Below are positions 34,767 to 45,848 of a stretch of 64,000 nt of DNA, piece after piece. How positions within the stretch are numbered: the stretch's first letter is position 1; each line of letters opens with the position of its first letter. The DNA comes from Seiridium cupressi (Eukaryota > Ascomycota > Sordariomycetes > Amphisphaeriales > Sporocadaceae). The stretch is from NCBI GenBank assembly GCA_036674765.1, contig JARVKI010000069.1, forward strand, positions 184,733 through 248,732, read 5' to 3'. The translations under genes and the position numbers were made by a program. The notes beneath the pieces are model-generated. The model was not told the origin of the DNA. It did no database searches and worked only from the letters and a program-made list of their open reading frames with translations.

Positions 34767-37757
34767 TGCCAGTGCATCCTCCTCCTCATGGTCGGCGGAA
34801 GGGATGGGAAAGACAAATTTTCGACCCGAAGGCTTGCTCAGAGGCGCGACATGGTCGAGGCATGCACGTCGTCGCAGGTTCAGACAGGGTGTCACGAGCT
34901 CAGTCCGTCGCAATTCCGGCCAGGAAATGAGAACCGGTTACTAGGCCGCGAGCTAAGCTCCCCTAGGACTATGGAGTTGGATCCTTGCCTGCAGCAGCTT
35001 GGTGCCGCACGGACCACCGGATACAGCCTTGACGAGCCCAAGGCGCTGATCTACCTAATTGTAATTCTCCGAGTGCTTCACCACCGGTCGGTTCCGACTG
35101 AACGACGCCAGAAGAGCGTATGACTGGCACCGGCCTCTTGCTTCCTTACAGGATCGATGTAAATCCTGCTGCTGACTGCTGGGTGTGCGCGTAGAGGTGA
35201 AGGCGTAATAGGTGTTCTCTAATTGCACGAATCGACCCCACGAAGCCAACCCACAAAACCAACGACTCGAATAACCCGTCACCCGTGGAGCGGCACTACC
35301 GCTGTTGTTTTGAGCCTCGCACAAGTTATGGAGACAGAAGACAGACGCAAATTGCGAAATACGAGATGCGAAGAGCGGCTTTCACCGATGCAGTGACCAT
35401 CCACTACTTCTTCCTTCTTGACGAGCGTTGTAGTCAACGGTCAAGACCTGCGTGTAGCGATGGTGACAGTACGGACCCTAGTGCCGACTGCCCTCTTCGC
35501 ACCTCCTGGGTCAAATTACAACTTCCTGACTAGATTTCCTCGAAGAAAGTTCGAAAGAACTGTGGACATGTTATAGCACGCATTTGAGGATGCAAAGCTG
35601 GATCTGCTCAAGTGAACACGCCTTGCGCTACATCTAAATTAGAGCAGTTGCCGAAGCTAGCCTCAGGATATTGAGGCTTCAGTACAGTGTTTTCCGACAC
35701 GAATTAGATCAGGTTTATCTCTTTATCGCAGTGTCGCACTTTGAATGGTACCAGACATCCCGATCCAGAGGCGGCGGCTCTAGGCCGCTATGACTACAGA
35801 TTCAGCTGAGGCGCCGCAACCACTTGGATCCCAAGTCCATCCCTGTTCCTCGACTTTGAAAAGGCCAGCCAAACAGACTGGTCACATATATCTGTTCGAG
35901 TGGCAATCGCTAATCCCTTGTAGCCTTCTCTGAGATATTCGGCAGTCTCGACTTGCTGGGCACCATCCTTACTGGGCAGCCTCCCGTGATTGACCCTATA
36001 CAGTGACGCCCGAGGCTCTTCATATCTATTCGATCTTGGGGATATTCTTAACAGATGACTCCGAGCCTGATGGCAATTCATCCAGCATTCGGGGGCGCAC
36101 GAAGCCTTGCCTAATCAATTCACGAATGCAGTGTTCTCTCCGCTAGCGACTTGGTGTGACGAGGCGATATATATTCCAAGTATAAAAGGATGAGTATTCT
36201 CTACCTCTGATGGCCGAATCTTTGGATTGTTCTCTAAGAATCTGACAGATGTCGATGCGAGGCAAAACCTATCCCCTAAAATCACTACGACTTAATCCTC
36301 GAAGCTCCGACTGCAAACATCGTGACGCTATACAACTATGTAAGTCATACCAAGATCGCTCTATGTCTACAGTGTGACATCCTATCTCGGTGCAATGTCA
36401 GCGTCGTTTGACAATGTTTGCCATCTATCTCTTTTTTCGCATGCTGATATCACTTACGTCCCTTCTGGCCTTTGCGTTTGTTAGGCGGTTCAGCGTCGAT
36501 GATCATGACTGGTCTACGCAGAAACTAACATCGGTCGCATGATGTACTTGTAAAGACAGTTCGACGGCTCTTATTACGGTACCAGAAACAATGAGCGGCT
36601 CAAATATCCCATCACACGCCAACGCAAAGAAGATATGCGTGCTATGCTGCTCGGACAACGCCGTATACTCGGAGGTAATTTCAACGATATTGCAAGACAT
36701 TCAATAACCAGGAGAGTTCGAGAGTTCAGGTTTCTGGGACAGGCAGAGGCATGTGCCCGCCGGCCAGCTCATGGGCCAGCTTGCTCGGTCACATGCTGAT
36801 GGACAAGTTCGCTCGTCCTCAGCTGTTAGGAGCCATGATTTCTGACCCACTTTTCTATTCGGTGAGGCCCGCTCGGGCGTACACCAAGCTTAACTCTGGA
36901 GATAGGGCTATCAGTACCCCTGATCACGTTGTCAGAAGCCGAAGTGGCTGTGTAGAGGCTCTTTTCAGCCTCTCTTATTGGAATATTACTGAGAGTGTAA
37001 TAGCTGCGCAGAGCCTCAAGTCTCCCACAGCCAATCAGATCATTTCGATCGGTCTCGGCGAAGTCGCTTTACACATTTCGCCCTTCGACTACGCTACGAG
37101 CTGAGTTTCACCTGTGACTCTTCATTCTGCCCTGTCTAAAGGCTAGATTCAACACTGCCCTGCTTAAATTGCTTATGACGTCTCGTTCGCCTGACTGCTG
37201 CGATGGATACGGGGCTACCGTGGAGGCAGAAGCCGCTGTGTGGATTCATGGCCGGTGAAGGGCCTCACGCGAGTCACGCATTTCCAATTACTTCATGGAA
37301 GAACATATATTCGTGCTCCGAAGAGGTCGATGAAGCGTGCGCGCGGGCTTGCCTACCGAAATTCTGTCTCTCAGCCATCGTCAAAGGTATCAATCTCGGG
37401 GGGGCCTGCAACATGCCATGATCTCATTCGAGGAAGGTGATACTGCCACCAGCTTTCAAGGCGTTCCGACCGCCTTATCTGTATAAGCTAGCTGCGGAGT
37501 TCTTTACACGACTGTGTTTTCTCAAATTTCGGTGTTTCGGTGTATAGGTGGGAGGGAGCATTTGACAGGGTGAGACACTTCATAGACTTGTTGTATTCGA
37601 GGTTTTAAAGATTCATAAGAATTCTTGAGCCGTTATAACTTCACGTTTTTGTACTTCAGTACTTTAGTCCCAGTCAGTTTGCTGTTCGCTATTAGCTTCT
37701 CTCGTCTTCAGGACCTTCAATATATCGGATATTTCTGTCTCAAACTCATTCATAACT
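34767..37757. other. Intergenic, one doubtful frame
   Basis: About 3 kb. A plus-strand frame at 36751-37104 (117 codons) can be extended upstream to an ATG at 36591 only by assuming a 37-nt intron, shorter than is normal in these fungi. Its sequence matches no family I know. A 95-codon minus-strand frame at 35794-36081 is likewise unrecognised. No RNA gene is seen. Confidence 0.4.
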
Positions 37758-37976
37758 ATGCCTTCGTCCGGTTCATCCAGCAAGCCGAAAACTACCGCCC
37801 TATGGACTTGTGTATGAATATCCAGACGTCATGATAAGAGCTCACGCTAACGGATGTAGTGCAATTGCGCAGAATTCCAGGGACTTGCCAAGACAAATGT
37901 TGCTTGCCCTTTGTGTGAGCACAAGCGATGCTCGTATTGTAGGGTAGATACTATCAAAGTTAAAGCTCATCGTTGA
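37758..37976 (+). CDS. Small putative zinc-binding protein, two exons, C-x-H-x2-C-x2-C motif
   Basis: Exons 37758..37811 and 37860..37976 give 56 residues. Exon 1 encodes 18 residues ending LWTC, and exon 2 begins CNC, so splicing creates a C-C-x-C cluster. It continues with ACPLC, then EHKRCSYC and a basic tail. The 48-bp intron has a GTATGA donor, a GCTAAC branch point and a TAG acceptor. The exon layout (18-codon first exon, phase-0 intron between W-x-C and C-x-C) is the same as in the gene at 39724, which argues that both are real and related. Metal binding is inferred from cysteine spacing. No function is known, and the gene is too short for ordinary gene finders. Confidence 0.6.
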
Positions 37977-39723
37977 TGGTATGTATACCGGTTTCAAGGT
38001 GTCACTTGCGCTTAGAGGCTGACATTCTCAGCAATGGTCTTGTACGAGAACCTTATCAACGTATTCCAGATTGCTGCTTCACCGCCTCCTCTTCGCTTCA
38101 TATTAGACTATAAAGGGTATATGGCGTTCTATAGCTTGGCTTCACTTTTCTTCATATTTTCTGCTTGCACTTTCACAACGCTTCCCCAGCAATATTGCGT
38201 ATATTTCGAAGATTCGACGGTTCTTTTTAAGCAACTGGTGATGGGTGATGACAGCGCCATTTATGGGTGATCTGTTATGGAGGCAACTATTGCAAGGAAG
38301 GTGGCGGTGATTACCATGTCGGCACAGGCGTCGAATCCTATTCCGTTTTAGATACAGAAGGATTCTGATACATGTGTGTATTTTTGGTTGATATTCTCAT
38401 GCAGCTATAGACTTCCAATAGACCGATTGTCAACATATTGGGAATCGATACGGAATGTTACATTGAAGTGCATCATCACATCTTCAACGCTCGAAAGGAC
38501 GCATGAGACAGGCCCCGGGGCGATCTTCATGGAATCAACGACAGGATCTGGCGCCTGAGTTGGATGCTCTTGGTGAACAAGTTCTGGTTTCTCGAATGTA
38601 GGCCAGGGTAATTAATTCTATGGCAATAAGCGATCTGCGGAAGGGGCTGAGGAGCTACACGCGGAAAGAGAACTGATCGCGAAACCTGCTTCATGCTTGG
38701 AGAAGAATGTACCTTGAAGTCTTGTGGAGGTGAGCAATAGAAAATTTGACACATGTACCCATTGAAGTAGAATGATACCCGATCAGTTGATAGCAACTTC
38801 ATGACGAATTTTGAGGGTTCCATGGTTCGCGGGCGGGCTCTTGATGGCGGAGCTGCCCGTGAACACCTTTCGGAAAACGAGATGAAAGCGCTGATACTGC
38901 CCGAAAAGGATGATCCATGGCCTATTTGGAACAAATTGAACTATAAGGTGAAACCGAGACTAGTGAAGTTAATTTGACCCAATATCGCGACTCTGCCAAC
39001 CAGCTACTAGTCTAGAGTCACCGAAACGACATTCTCGCACCATGACGAGTGGTACTTTCGAACAAATAAACTAGAGGGAGTCTAAGCCTTCGTTGCATTT
39101 CAAATTTGCAATGATTTTCATCCTATCCTTCTGGGAGCTTTGCCTTACTCACCGCTTTATTGTGCGAGCGAGCCTGCTGCGCATGTAGGTCGGGGAGGCT
39201 GAGTCGGTTGGCCGGGCGCTCTCTGTCGTCGTCAGAAATGTTGATGCAAAAGAATGATTTCCACATGAGTCTTTCAATACCGAGAGCCAACTATCACAAG
39301 ATGCCTTGAAAATGAGAAACCACACCGTCTTATTCTGGTATTTCACCGAAACTTACGCACAGAGCTTCATTGCAGTCTCTCCGAGGCTTGACCTCGTGAT
39401 ATCTTCCTGCATTCATTCGCATTTCTACCAATGTCGTTTAAAACACGAGTGACTGTTACACGGTGATCGCATGGCATACCGAGAATCTTGTAGTGGAAGC
39501 CACGCTTCCTGATGACTTGCATCGATAGTAGAGCATGTGAGACTCGGGATAAGCGAGCAAGAGGATTTCTTATTTAGTTCTTCGAAGTCCTCAGCAAGTA
39601 GGAATCACTTTTCGCCCATCATCTACAATCGTCCCTCAGTTCAGGTTATTTATTCTACATTACCATAAGTCAAGGTTACTTGGGGAAACGATTCGGATAT
39701 CAATACATCTCCCTTACGACACC
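37977..39723. other. Intergenic, no supported gene
   Basis: About 1.7 kb between the two small cysteine-cluster genes. Frames of 60-135 codons on both strands have no recognisable domains. The sequence just before 39724 (CACC before the ATG) fits a fungal start context. Confidence 0.4.
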
Positions 39724-39960
39724 ATGCCCAAGGACAGCAAGAAGAAGAAGCCCAAGTATGTTGGTTTTTGGTACTGTGTAAGTAATTCTTTGCCACCACT
39801 ACCCTTCTTATTCCTTCTCCTTCTGAACTTTCGATAGTGCCAATGCGGGCAGCAAAACACTATGACTGCGAACACACAATGCGTCAACGCCCAATTTTGT
39901 TCACATGCTCAATGTGGCCATTGTACAGAGGAGTGGATAGAGGTTAGATCGGGCTCTTGA
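39724..39960 (+). CDS. Small putative zinc-binding protein, two exons, C-x-H-x2-C-x2-C motif
   Basis: Exons 39724..39777 and 39838..39960 give 58 residues. Exon 1 starts MPKDSKKKKPKYVGFWYC; exon 2 starts CQCGQQN and continues with QCVNAQFCSHAQCGHC before an acidic tail (TEEWIEV). The 60-bp intron has a perfect GTAAGT donor and a pyrimidine-rich 3' end (TTTCGATAG). The start context CACCATG is good. The W-Y-C/C-x-C-G junction followed by paired cysteines is a pattern I associate with small fungal zinc-ribbon proteins. The lysine-rich N-terminus could direct it to the nucleus, but that is speculation. Too short for ordinary gene finders, yet splice signals and frame agree. Confidence 0.65.
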
Positions 39961-41715
39961 GGTATGTTCTCTCTTCTGAGGCTGATTTTTATCTCTGTAC
40001 GTGATACTAAGAAATCGTTATAGGTATATGTAACCATCTCAGGCCCACCTTCTATCCGCTCAGCAGACCTAGGGAGATCCCACCTTATATTCCTGGCTTT
40101 TCAGGGATATGTGATGCAGGTCACCATCTTCCCGTGGGTTTCTGACGACACAACGATCCATGTGTATTGCATTTTCATCAGATTTTCTCTTAGCCACAAG
40201 ATCTTCGGAATATTGCATGGGGGCCAAACTGAACCGACTTGACAGTACGGGACCTACAGTACCGGAAAATGCACAGAATAGACGAGAAAAGAGTTTTGGA
40301 AAATTAGAAAGAAAAGAAGAAAAAAAGGAAAAAAAAAGAAGAAAAAAGAAAAAGAAGCAAAAGAAACAAAATAAAAACCCAGAAAATATTTAATAAAAAA
40401 GAAAGTTTGAAGACCATCCCGCCCCTTCCCTTCATCTTTTCACTGGCGTCCTTTGGGTATTTATTGTCACGCTCCTTTCCCTGTATCTAAAGTTTCGCGA
40501 GGTCTTTTATTGTTGGATAATGAACACATAGGTATCGAAGAGTTCGAGACAGCGTTGTCGACCCGGAGTATATTGAGCCTCGGGATGTGGTGTACGTTGA
40601 TAATGCCATTAACCCATAACAGCAATTGCATTTCAATCATTCACAGTGTATTGCCTACTTGTCTGCATCGGCAGTATGAGTTCTGGGTGGTTCACGGACA
40701 GATCTGTAAAATAACCTTCTTGATGGGTAACTTCGCATGACGTCTATATCAGTATAAATAAGAGTTTACAATTTGATGTGTGCTATGAATGAATAGTAAT
40801 TGAAGTCATTTGTTGGATTACGTACACCAGATTCAGGCAACCCGACATCAGCCACACCGGCCTCTTCACGGAGCTTTCCGAAGCTACCAGTGGCTGGCAG
40901 AGGTTGTCACGCTGGAACCCTTACCCATGAATTTAGTGACAGGGCTGTGGGCTGCTGGCAATTTGATTCGTGGCGTCACCATTTGTAGAGTGCGCAATCA
41001 AGCATGCTCGCCGTTAAAAAACAGAGTCTATAATAATTCAGCATAATGAGAAAGGTCATTTTAAATCTTAGAAAAAAAGATCCCCCTTTCTTGAAGGAAG
41101 AAGGTTTATCCTATGATAAGAATGATCGTGGGTTACAGCGACCTATTCCACTTCTAGCCGTGTCTTGGGATCCGAGACCCGCATGGCATTTAAGCGAGTC
41201 CGAACAGCACCACGAAAAAAGTACGAAATCGAGCGATGAAATAGTTCAGGCGGCTCAATTATTCAGCCGCGCCATTTACAACCCACTTCCTGACCATGTT
41301 TCGAACTGGAGTCGGCGATAAAACGCCTTCGGATTCGCAAACGACCTTTGCCCAAGTAGGAAACAGTTGAATTTGGATGCTTCGGCCAGCCTGTTCTCGT
41401 CTATGCTCAACCTTGTTCACGATCCAAGTGGTGTGTGTGAATGAATTCGATCGAAAGGCTTGACACTAACATTGACTTCTTAATTACATCAAGACATATA
41501 AAGATGGCGGGCCCCCTTTGCCTTGTGTGTAATGTCTCATCGAAAAAACGCATTTCACACAAGGCAGATATATCCAGCATCTTCGTCGTCTTCAGCACTT
41601 GAAAGCCCCCATTGTTCAAACTTGATCAGTAAAACCATATTCCAGATTGATTATACGTTAAGGCCACTACCAACCATTCCTACTCTAGCTATTACTCTGC
41701 TAGGACGCATCGAAG
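39961..41715. other. Intergenic, no supported gene
   Basis: About 1.75 kb. An open frame at 40160-40393 ends in a lysine-rich run produced by the polypurine tract at 40.3 kb and is not credible. Frames at 40.45-40.74 and 41.05-41.32 kb have no recognisable domains. Confidence 0.4.
40306..40372 (+). repeat. Polypurine (GA/A-rich) tract
   Basis: About 67 bases almost wholly A and G on the plus strand (AGAAAGAAAAGAAG-like), with only a single pyrimidine here and there. It could form unusual DNA structure or arise by slippage. Confidence 0.7.
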
Positions 41716-43193
41716 ATGTCAAAATATGAGAATAAAGCAGCATACTTGGAAGGCGCCAAGGTTCGGCCACTGGCTGTACGGGACGCACCTTATACAGCCC
41801 CGTAAGCAGTTAATTCGCCAAATATATTCGAAGGAGTTGTTTACCACGGGCCTTGTAGTGGCCCTGGCCAAATTACCATTAAGAACGAGGCTATCGCCTT
41901 GAATCCTCTAGAATCCATCAAGCAGACAATTGGGAATTTCTTATACGAATGGGTAAAATACCCTTTCATAATGGGCGCTGATGTTTCCGGGACCGTGGTG
42001 GAAGTCGGCTCCAATGTCACTCGGTTCAAGGTTGGCGATCGTGTGGTTGCTTTTGCGACGGGCATGTAAGTGCCTTTCCATATACTAGGTCATTTCTTAC
42101 CTCCTCTGGCTTGAATTTGGAATGAAGTTTCTATCTTAAGAGCTAAACATTTTAAGACCTGTTTCAAAATACGCCTGAATTTTCAGTGAGAATATTGACT
42201 GACCTCAGCTCGACATAGGGAAAAGAAACACAACAAATCGGCCATGTGTAGATTTCAGTTATTTACTGTCGTGCAACAGAATATGGCATCCCCAATACCC
42301 AGCTCGATCCAATGCGAGAAGGCCGTAGTTATGCCTCTGGGCCTCACGACAGCCGCTTGCGGTCTCTTCCAGAAAGATCAACTTGGGTTGCACCATCCGA
42401 CGCCTGGAACCAAGCACCAAACGGAGAAAGAAGTTGTGATAGTCTGGGGCGGCTCGACGAGCGTCGGGTGCAATGCCATTCAGCTCGCAACGGCAGCCGG
42501 ATATGAGGTCATCACTACCTGCTCGGAGCGGAACTTCGATATGGTCAAATCTCTCGGTGCGACGGCTGCTTACGATTACCGCAGTCCGACGGTGACGGAG
42601 GATATCAAACGCGCCTGTCAAGGCAAGAAAATTGCCGGCACAATGACGATCGGCGCGGGTGGCGCAGAGAAGGTAAGTGACCTTGAGTGTTGTTTTATGC
42701 CAGGTAGAGCCTGTTTTACACATGAAAATTTGATGCTTAGGCGTTTTTGCCTAAGAATCTGAGATACAACATCAGGTGATTCACCAAGCATCCTCCAAGA
42801 AGGAATCGCTAATTCTGTTTTGTAGTGTACCGAGGTTCTTGGGAGTTGCAAGGGAAATCGGTTTATCTCCATGATCAGCTTCCCAACACCATCTGACCCT
42901 GACACCGGTGCTCTGCAGCGAATAGGGACGTTCTTGCTATTCTCTGTGAAGATAGGTTTCAAGAAGACCACTCTCGGAGTGCGTTCAAAATTTGTCTGGA
43001 GTAGCACCATTGAGGACAATGAGTTAGCAAGGCGATCTTTGAGGACTTTCTCCCCCATGCCCTGGAAAATGGCGAGTACATCTGCGCACCGGATCCTGAG
43101 ATCATTGGACACGACTTGGGGGCCATTCAGTCTGGCCTTGATAGGCTGAAAAGTGGGAGTATATCAGCCAAGAAATTGGTGGTAAGGCTTTAA
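41716..43193 (+). pseudogene. MDR-superfamily (zinc-type alcohol dehydrogenase-like, CipB-like) reductase with a C-terminal frameshift
   Basis: Exons 41716..41801, 41859..42065, 42219..42672 and 42826 onward encode a medium-chain dehydrogenase/reductase. The GroES-like half includes PFIMGADVSGTVVEVGSNV and RFKVGDRVVAF. The Rossmann half includes VVIVWGGSTSVGCNAIQLA and GYEVITTCSERNFDMVKSLG. These enzymes use NADPH to reduce enones, quinones or polyketide intermediates; the substrate here is unknown. Conservation continues to SSTIEDNELA at ~43029 and then resumes one frame over as AIFEDFLPHALENGEY ... AKKLVVRL, stopping at 43193. One A missing at 43029-43031 explains the shift. Read as is, the frame ends at 43149 with a scrambled tail. 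It may be a recent pseudogene or a sequencing error. Confidence 0.8.
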
Positions 43194-43770
43194 ATAAGCA
43201 TAACTGACGAACCATTAAAACATGAACCGTCTTGTATATGACGTATAGTCATTGAAATACAGTTTATATATTGGACTCGGAGAATCAGTCCTACGTTGTT
43301 ATTCTCACCGTCGTTTCTATGAAATTATTAGCACACTCCATTATCATATGTTACTATGGCTCGTACATGGACGGGTCCGCTTCGCGTCATTTGGTCCAAG
43401 GAGATTGCCACGCTTCTAATTGCTAACTTGCTTATTCTTTTACTTGGCTATGAAGCTACGTAAGGGAGTCTCGGCTATACAAAACGTGCACACACGGAAA
43501 GGGAGCCTTCGGACACGTAGAGCTAGAATGTGGAGTGATGCATTCATTTCCGTATAGACATGGTGAGCGATCAGCAGTTTTCAACGGAAAGATTGAAAAT
43601 TTCCCAATTTGAGATGTGAGACTCGAGTTTATGTTGGTGTTTCCACTCGGGGCCGATTTGACTTCATGATAATTATAAGCTACGCTAGGTACAATCCTAC
43701 ATTTCCCTGCGTATCCAGGGCCCTCTTGACACTTTCTCAACCACATCCAAAATGATCTTCAGTGTCACGA
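43194..43770. other. Convergent intergenic region
   Basis: About 580 bases between the MDR gene and the 3' end of the cupin gene. No supported gene. Confidence 0.45.
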
Positions 43771-44454
43771 TTAACGCCACGTTCCCACAATGCCTGCCTC
43801 TGCTTCCCCAAGAACAGGATCTCTCGCCGGCTTATCCGTCTCCCAGACCTTTTCAAATTGACCGACATGGTCGCCACCTTTTGCAAAATCCCAATCGCGG
43901 CCCCCGATGGGGTAAGCTCCCATCATCGTGAACCCACCGAATTCGAGCCTGGCTAGTGTGTTATGCTTGTCCTGAGCTTCAACGGCTCGCCACTGTCCCG
44001 GTGTTAACAACTTGAACTCCGCCTCTGGTTTCGTATCGAATGTCTTGTGCGATACTCCGGCGGGTATGATGAACACATCTCCGGCCTCAGCTTCAATCTC
44101 TATTCCTCCGCGTTCCTTGCCGGCACCATATGTACTCTCTTCCAGGTCGTCTACCGTGTCAGCCACCCCAAAGCGTATGCGAGCTGACCCTGTCAGTACG
44201 GTCATGCATTCGTGCACCGCAGAATGGTAATGTGATGCTTGAGTCGGCCCGTAGCGGAATATCCATTGCGCCGCCCAACCGTTCTTTTCAAACAGCTCAT
44301 GACATGTCGTCGCCGCTACATTCGGGGACTTCTGGGCCTCCCGTGACAGAAGCCCTTGGTAGTGTACAAGTGGATAAGGAGAATTGGGGATCAGCGATGT
44401 TGGCGGGAGAATGTATTGCTCGACCTTGACCATTTTCAAAGTGCCGCTGGTCAT
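43771..44454 (-). CDS. Cupin-domain protein
   Basis: A single uninterrupted frame of 227 codons. The first cupin motif is HYHSAVHECMTVLTGSARI, with histidines and a glutamate placed as metal ligands. The second is GDVFIIPAGVSHKTF, with the closing histidine. The C-terminal part (MMGAYPIGGRDWDFAKGGDH) resembles the YjlB-like cupin group. Cupins are small beta-barrel metal proteins that may be oxygenases, isomerases or storage proteins; the activity here cannot be read from the sequence. The frame has no stop or shift, unlike the MDR gene beside it, and the two genes converge. Confidence 0.85.
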   Translation of the reverse strand: MTSGTLKMVKVEQYILPPTSLIPNSPYPLVHYQGLLSREAQKSPNVAATTCHELFEKNGWAAQWIFRYGPTQASHYHSAVHECMTVLTGSARIRFGVADTVDDLEESTYGAGKERGGIEIEAEAGDVFIIPAGVSHKTFDTKPEAEFKLLTPGQWRAVEAQDKHNTLARLEFGGFTMMGAYPIGGRDWDFAKGGDHVGQFEKVWETDKPARDPVLGEAEAGIVGTWR

Positions 44455-45848
44455 GAGTTATTGACTAATAACAAAGCTGAACTACTGTTATGAACACTAT
44501 GACGCGCTGACCCGAGTTCAGATCTTAAGCCTGATTAGGTTGAGAAACGTTGTGGGCAGGAAAAGGCGCATGTTGTAGGTAATAAATCGCTAGTTATCAT
44601 CACCAGAAACAAAAACGAGGGGCCTAACCCCACCAAACGTTGTATTTCTCCAACGCGACAGCCCTTCAACTCTCCGACTTGGGCAATCAATGCACTATTC
44701 CTGAGCAGCTGTCAACGGCTAGATCGGAACAGCTACTCAAGCCGTGACTGAGCCCTGGGAGGAAACCCAGTTCGAGCTGCCCGCAGCCGATAAAAAGCAA
44801 GCAAATATGGGCAAGGAACCGATCATGTCGAAGCGCCGACCTGCTAGTTCCGACGCCGGAATGTGATCCGTCCGCTTATGCTCAGGCTAGTATAAGTAGA
44901 CGTGCCCAATTGTGGAAAAAACGAACGTATTAGGGCATGTTAGCCACATGCACGCCCATGGGCCAATTCTTGCGTCGGTATCTAAACGGGGCGCATGTTG
45001 TCCATTTCTGTCTCTATAGACGTCACCGGTGATAACTCGACATGGTTGTGGGATGGGAGATTGGGGTGAGATCAGCGTGATCACCTGCTACTCCACTACA
45101 ATCTCTGGCCTGTTGTGCTGCACTATTGTAGGACTGGGAATGTCTATACAATGTAGTTAGAGCACCTAGCTAAGCCTCCCTACGTTGGTTTACATTGTAG
45201 TATGCTTTGGGAAGGAAACATCTCTAGCTCAAAATTGAGCAGACTGTCTCAGCCAAGCTGTTCCAGAGGGCAATTTTATACACCAGTCAATTTATGCTAA
45301 TAGGTCTCAATTTGTGCGTGGAAAGGAATATGCAGACCACCAGTCGGTACCGGGCTGGGAATCCTTCAATGCCCCGGATGGAGCGGTCGTTGGTCACGGC
45401 TCTCTCAGCTGGACTTTGGTGCCAGTTTCGCACAGAGAACAGTCAAGACGCCTAATAGAACCTGGAAAGAACCACTGAATGTGGGGAAGCCAGGGAGCTC
45501 TGGCACTAATACTGCAAGTACTACACTAAGAGGTTGGCAGATAATGTAGCCTACATGTAGCTGATGAGCAGTGGCCCGCCGGACACAGATAGCATCAAGT
45601 AATTCAGCACAAGCTGAGCGCAGGGACGGTACGGAATGACAAATAGGCGGCGGGTGATGACAATGTCAAAGCCTGGCTGCGTTTTTTCACTCTGCCCAGT
45701 GATTGAGACTCGGATTAGTTCGCGGCCTGCTCAGAATTGCAGTGATGGAGGCGGCGGCGGCGCATATCCCGCAGACGAGAGCGTCGAAACGGTCATCTAA
45801 CGCGTGAGTTGCGTGCACCAGACCTGCGTCAAGAGACTACTTGGTAAC
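44455..45848. other. Intergenic, no supported gene
   Basis: About 1.4 kb between the cupin start and the remains of the transcription-factor gene. It should hold the promoters of both. A short GGCGGCGGCGGCG run lies near 45750. Confidence 0.4.

Noticed and set aside
36591..37104. Possible two-exon gene (28 + 130 codons) linked by GTAATT...CCAG
   Set aside because: The intron would be 37 nt, below the usual minimum in these fungi, and the product matches no family I know.
40160..40393. 77-codon frame ending in a lysine-rich run
   Set aside because: The lysines come from a polypurine tract; no domain, no splice context and low complexity.
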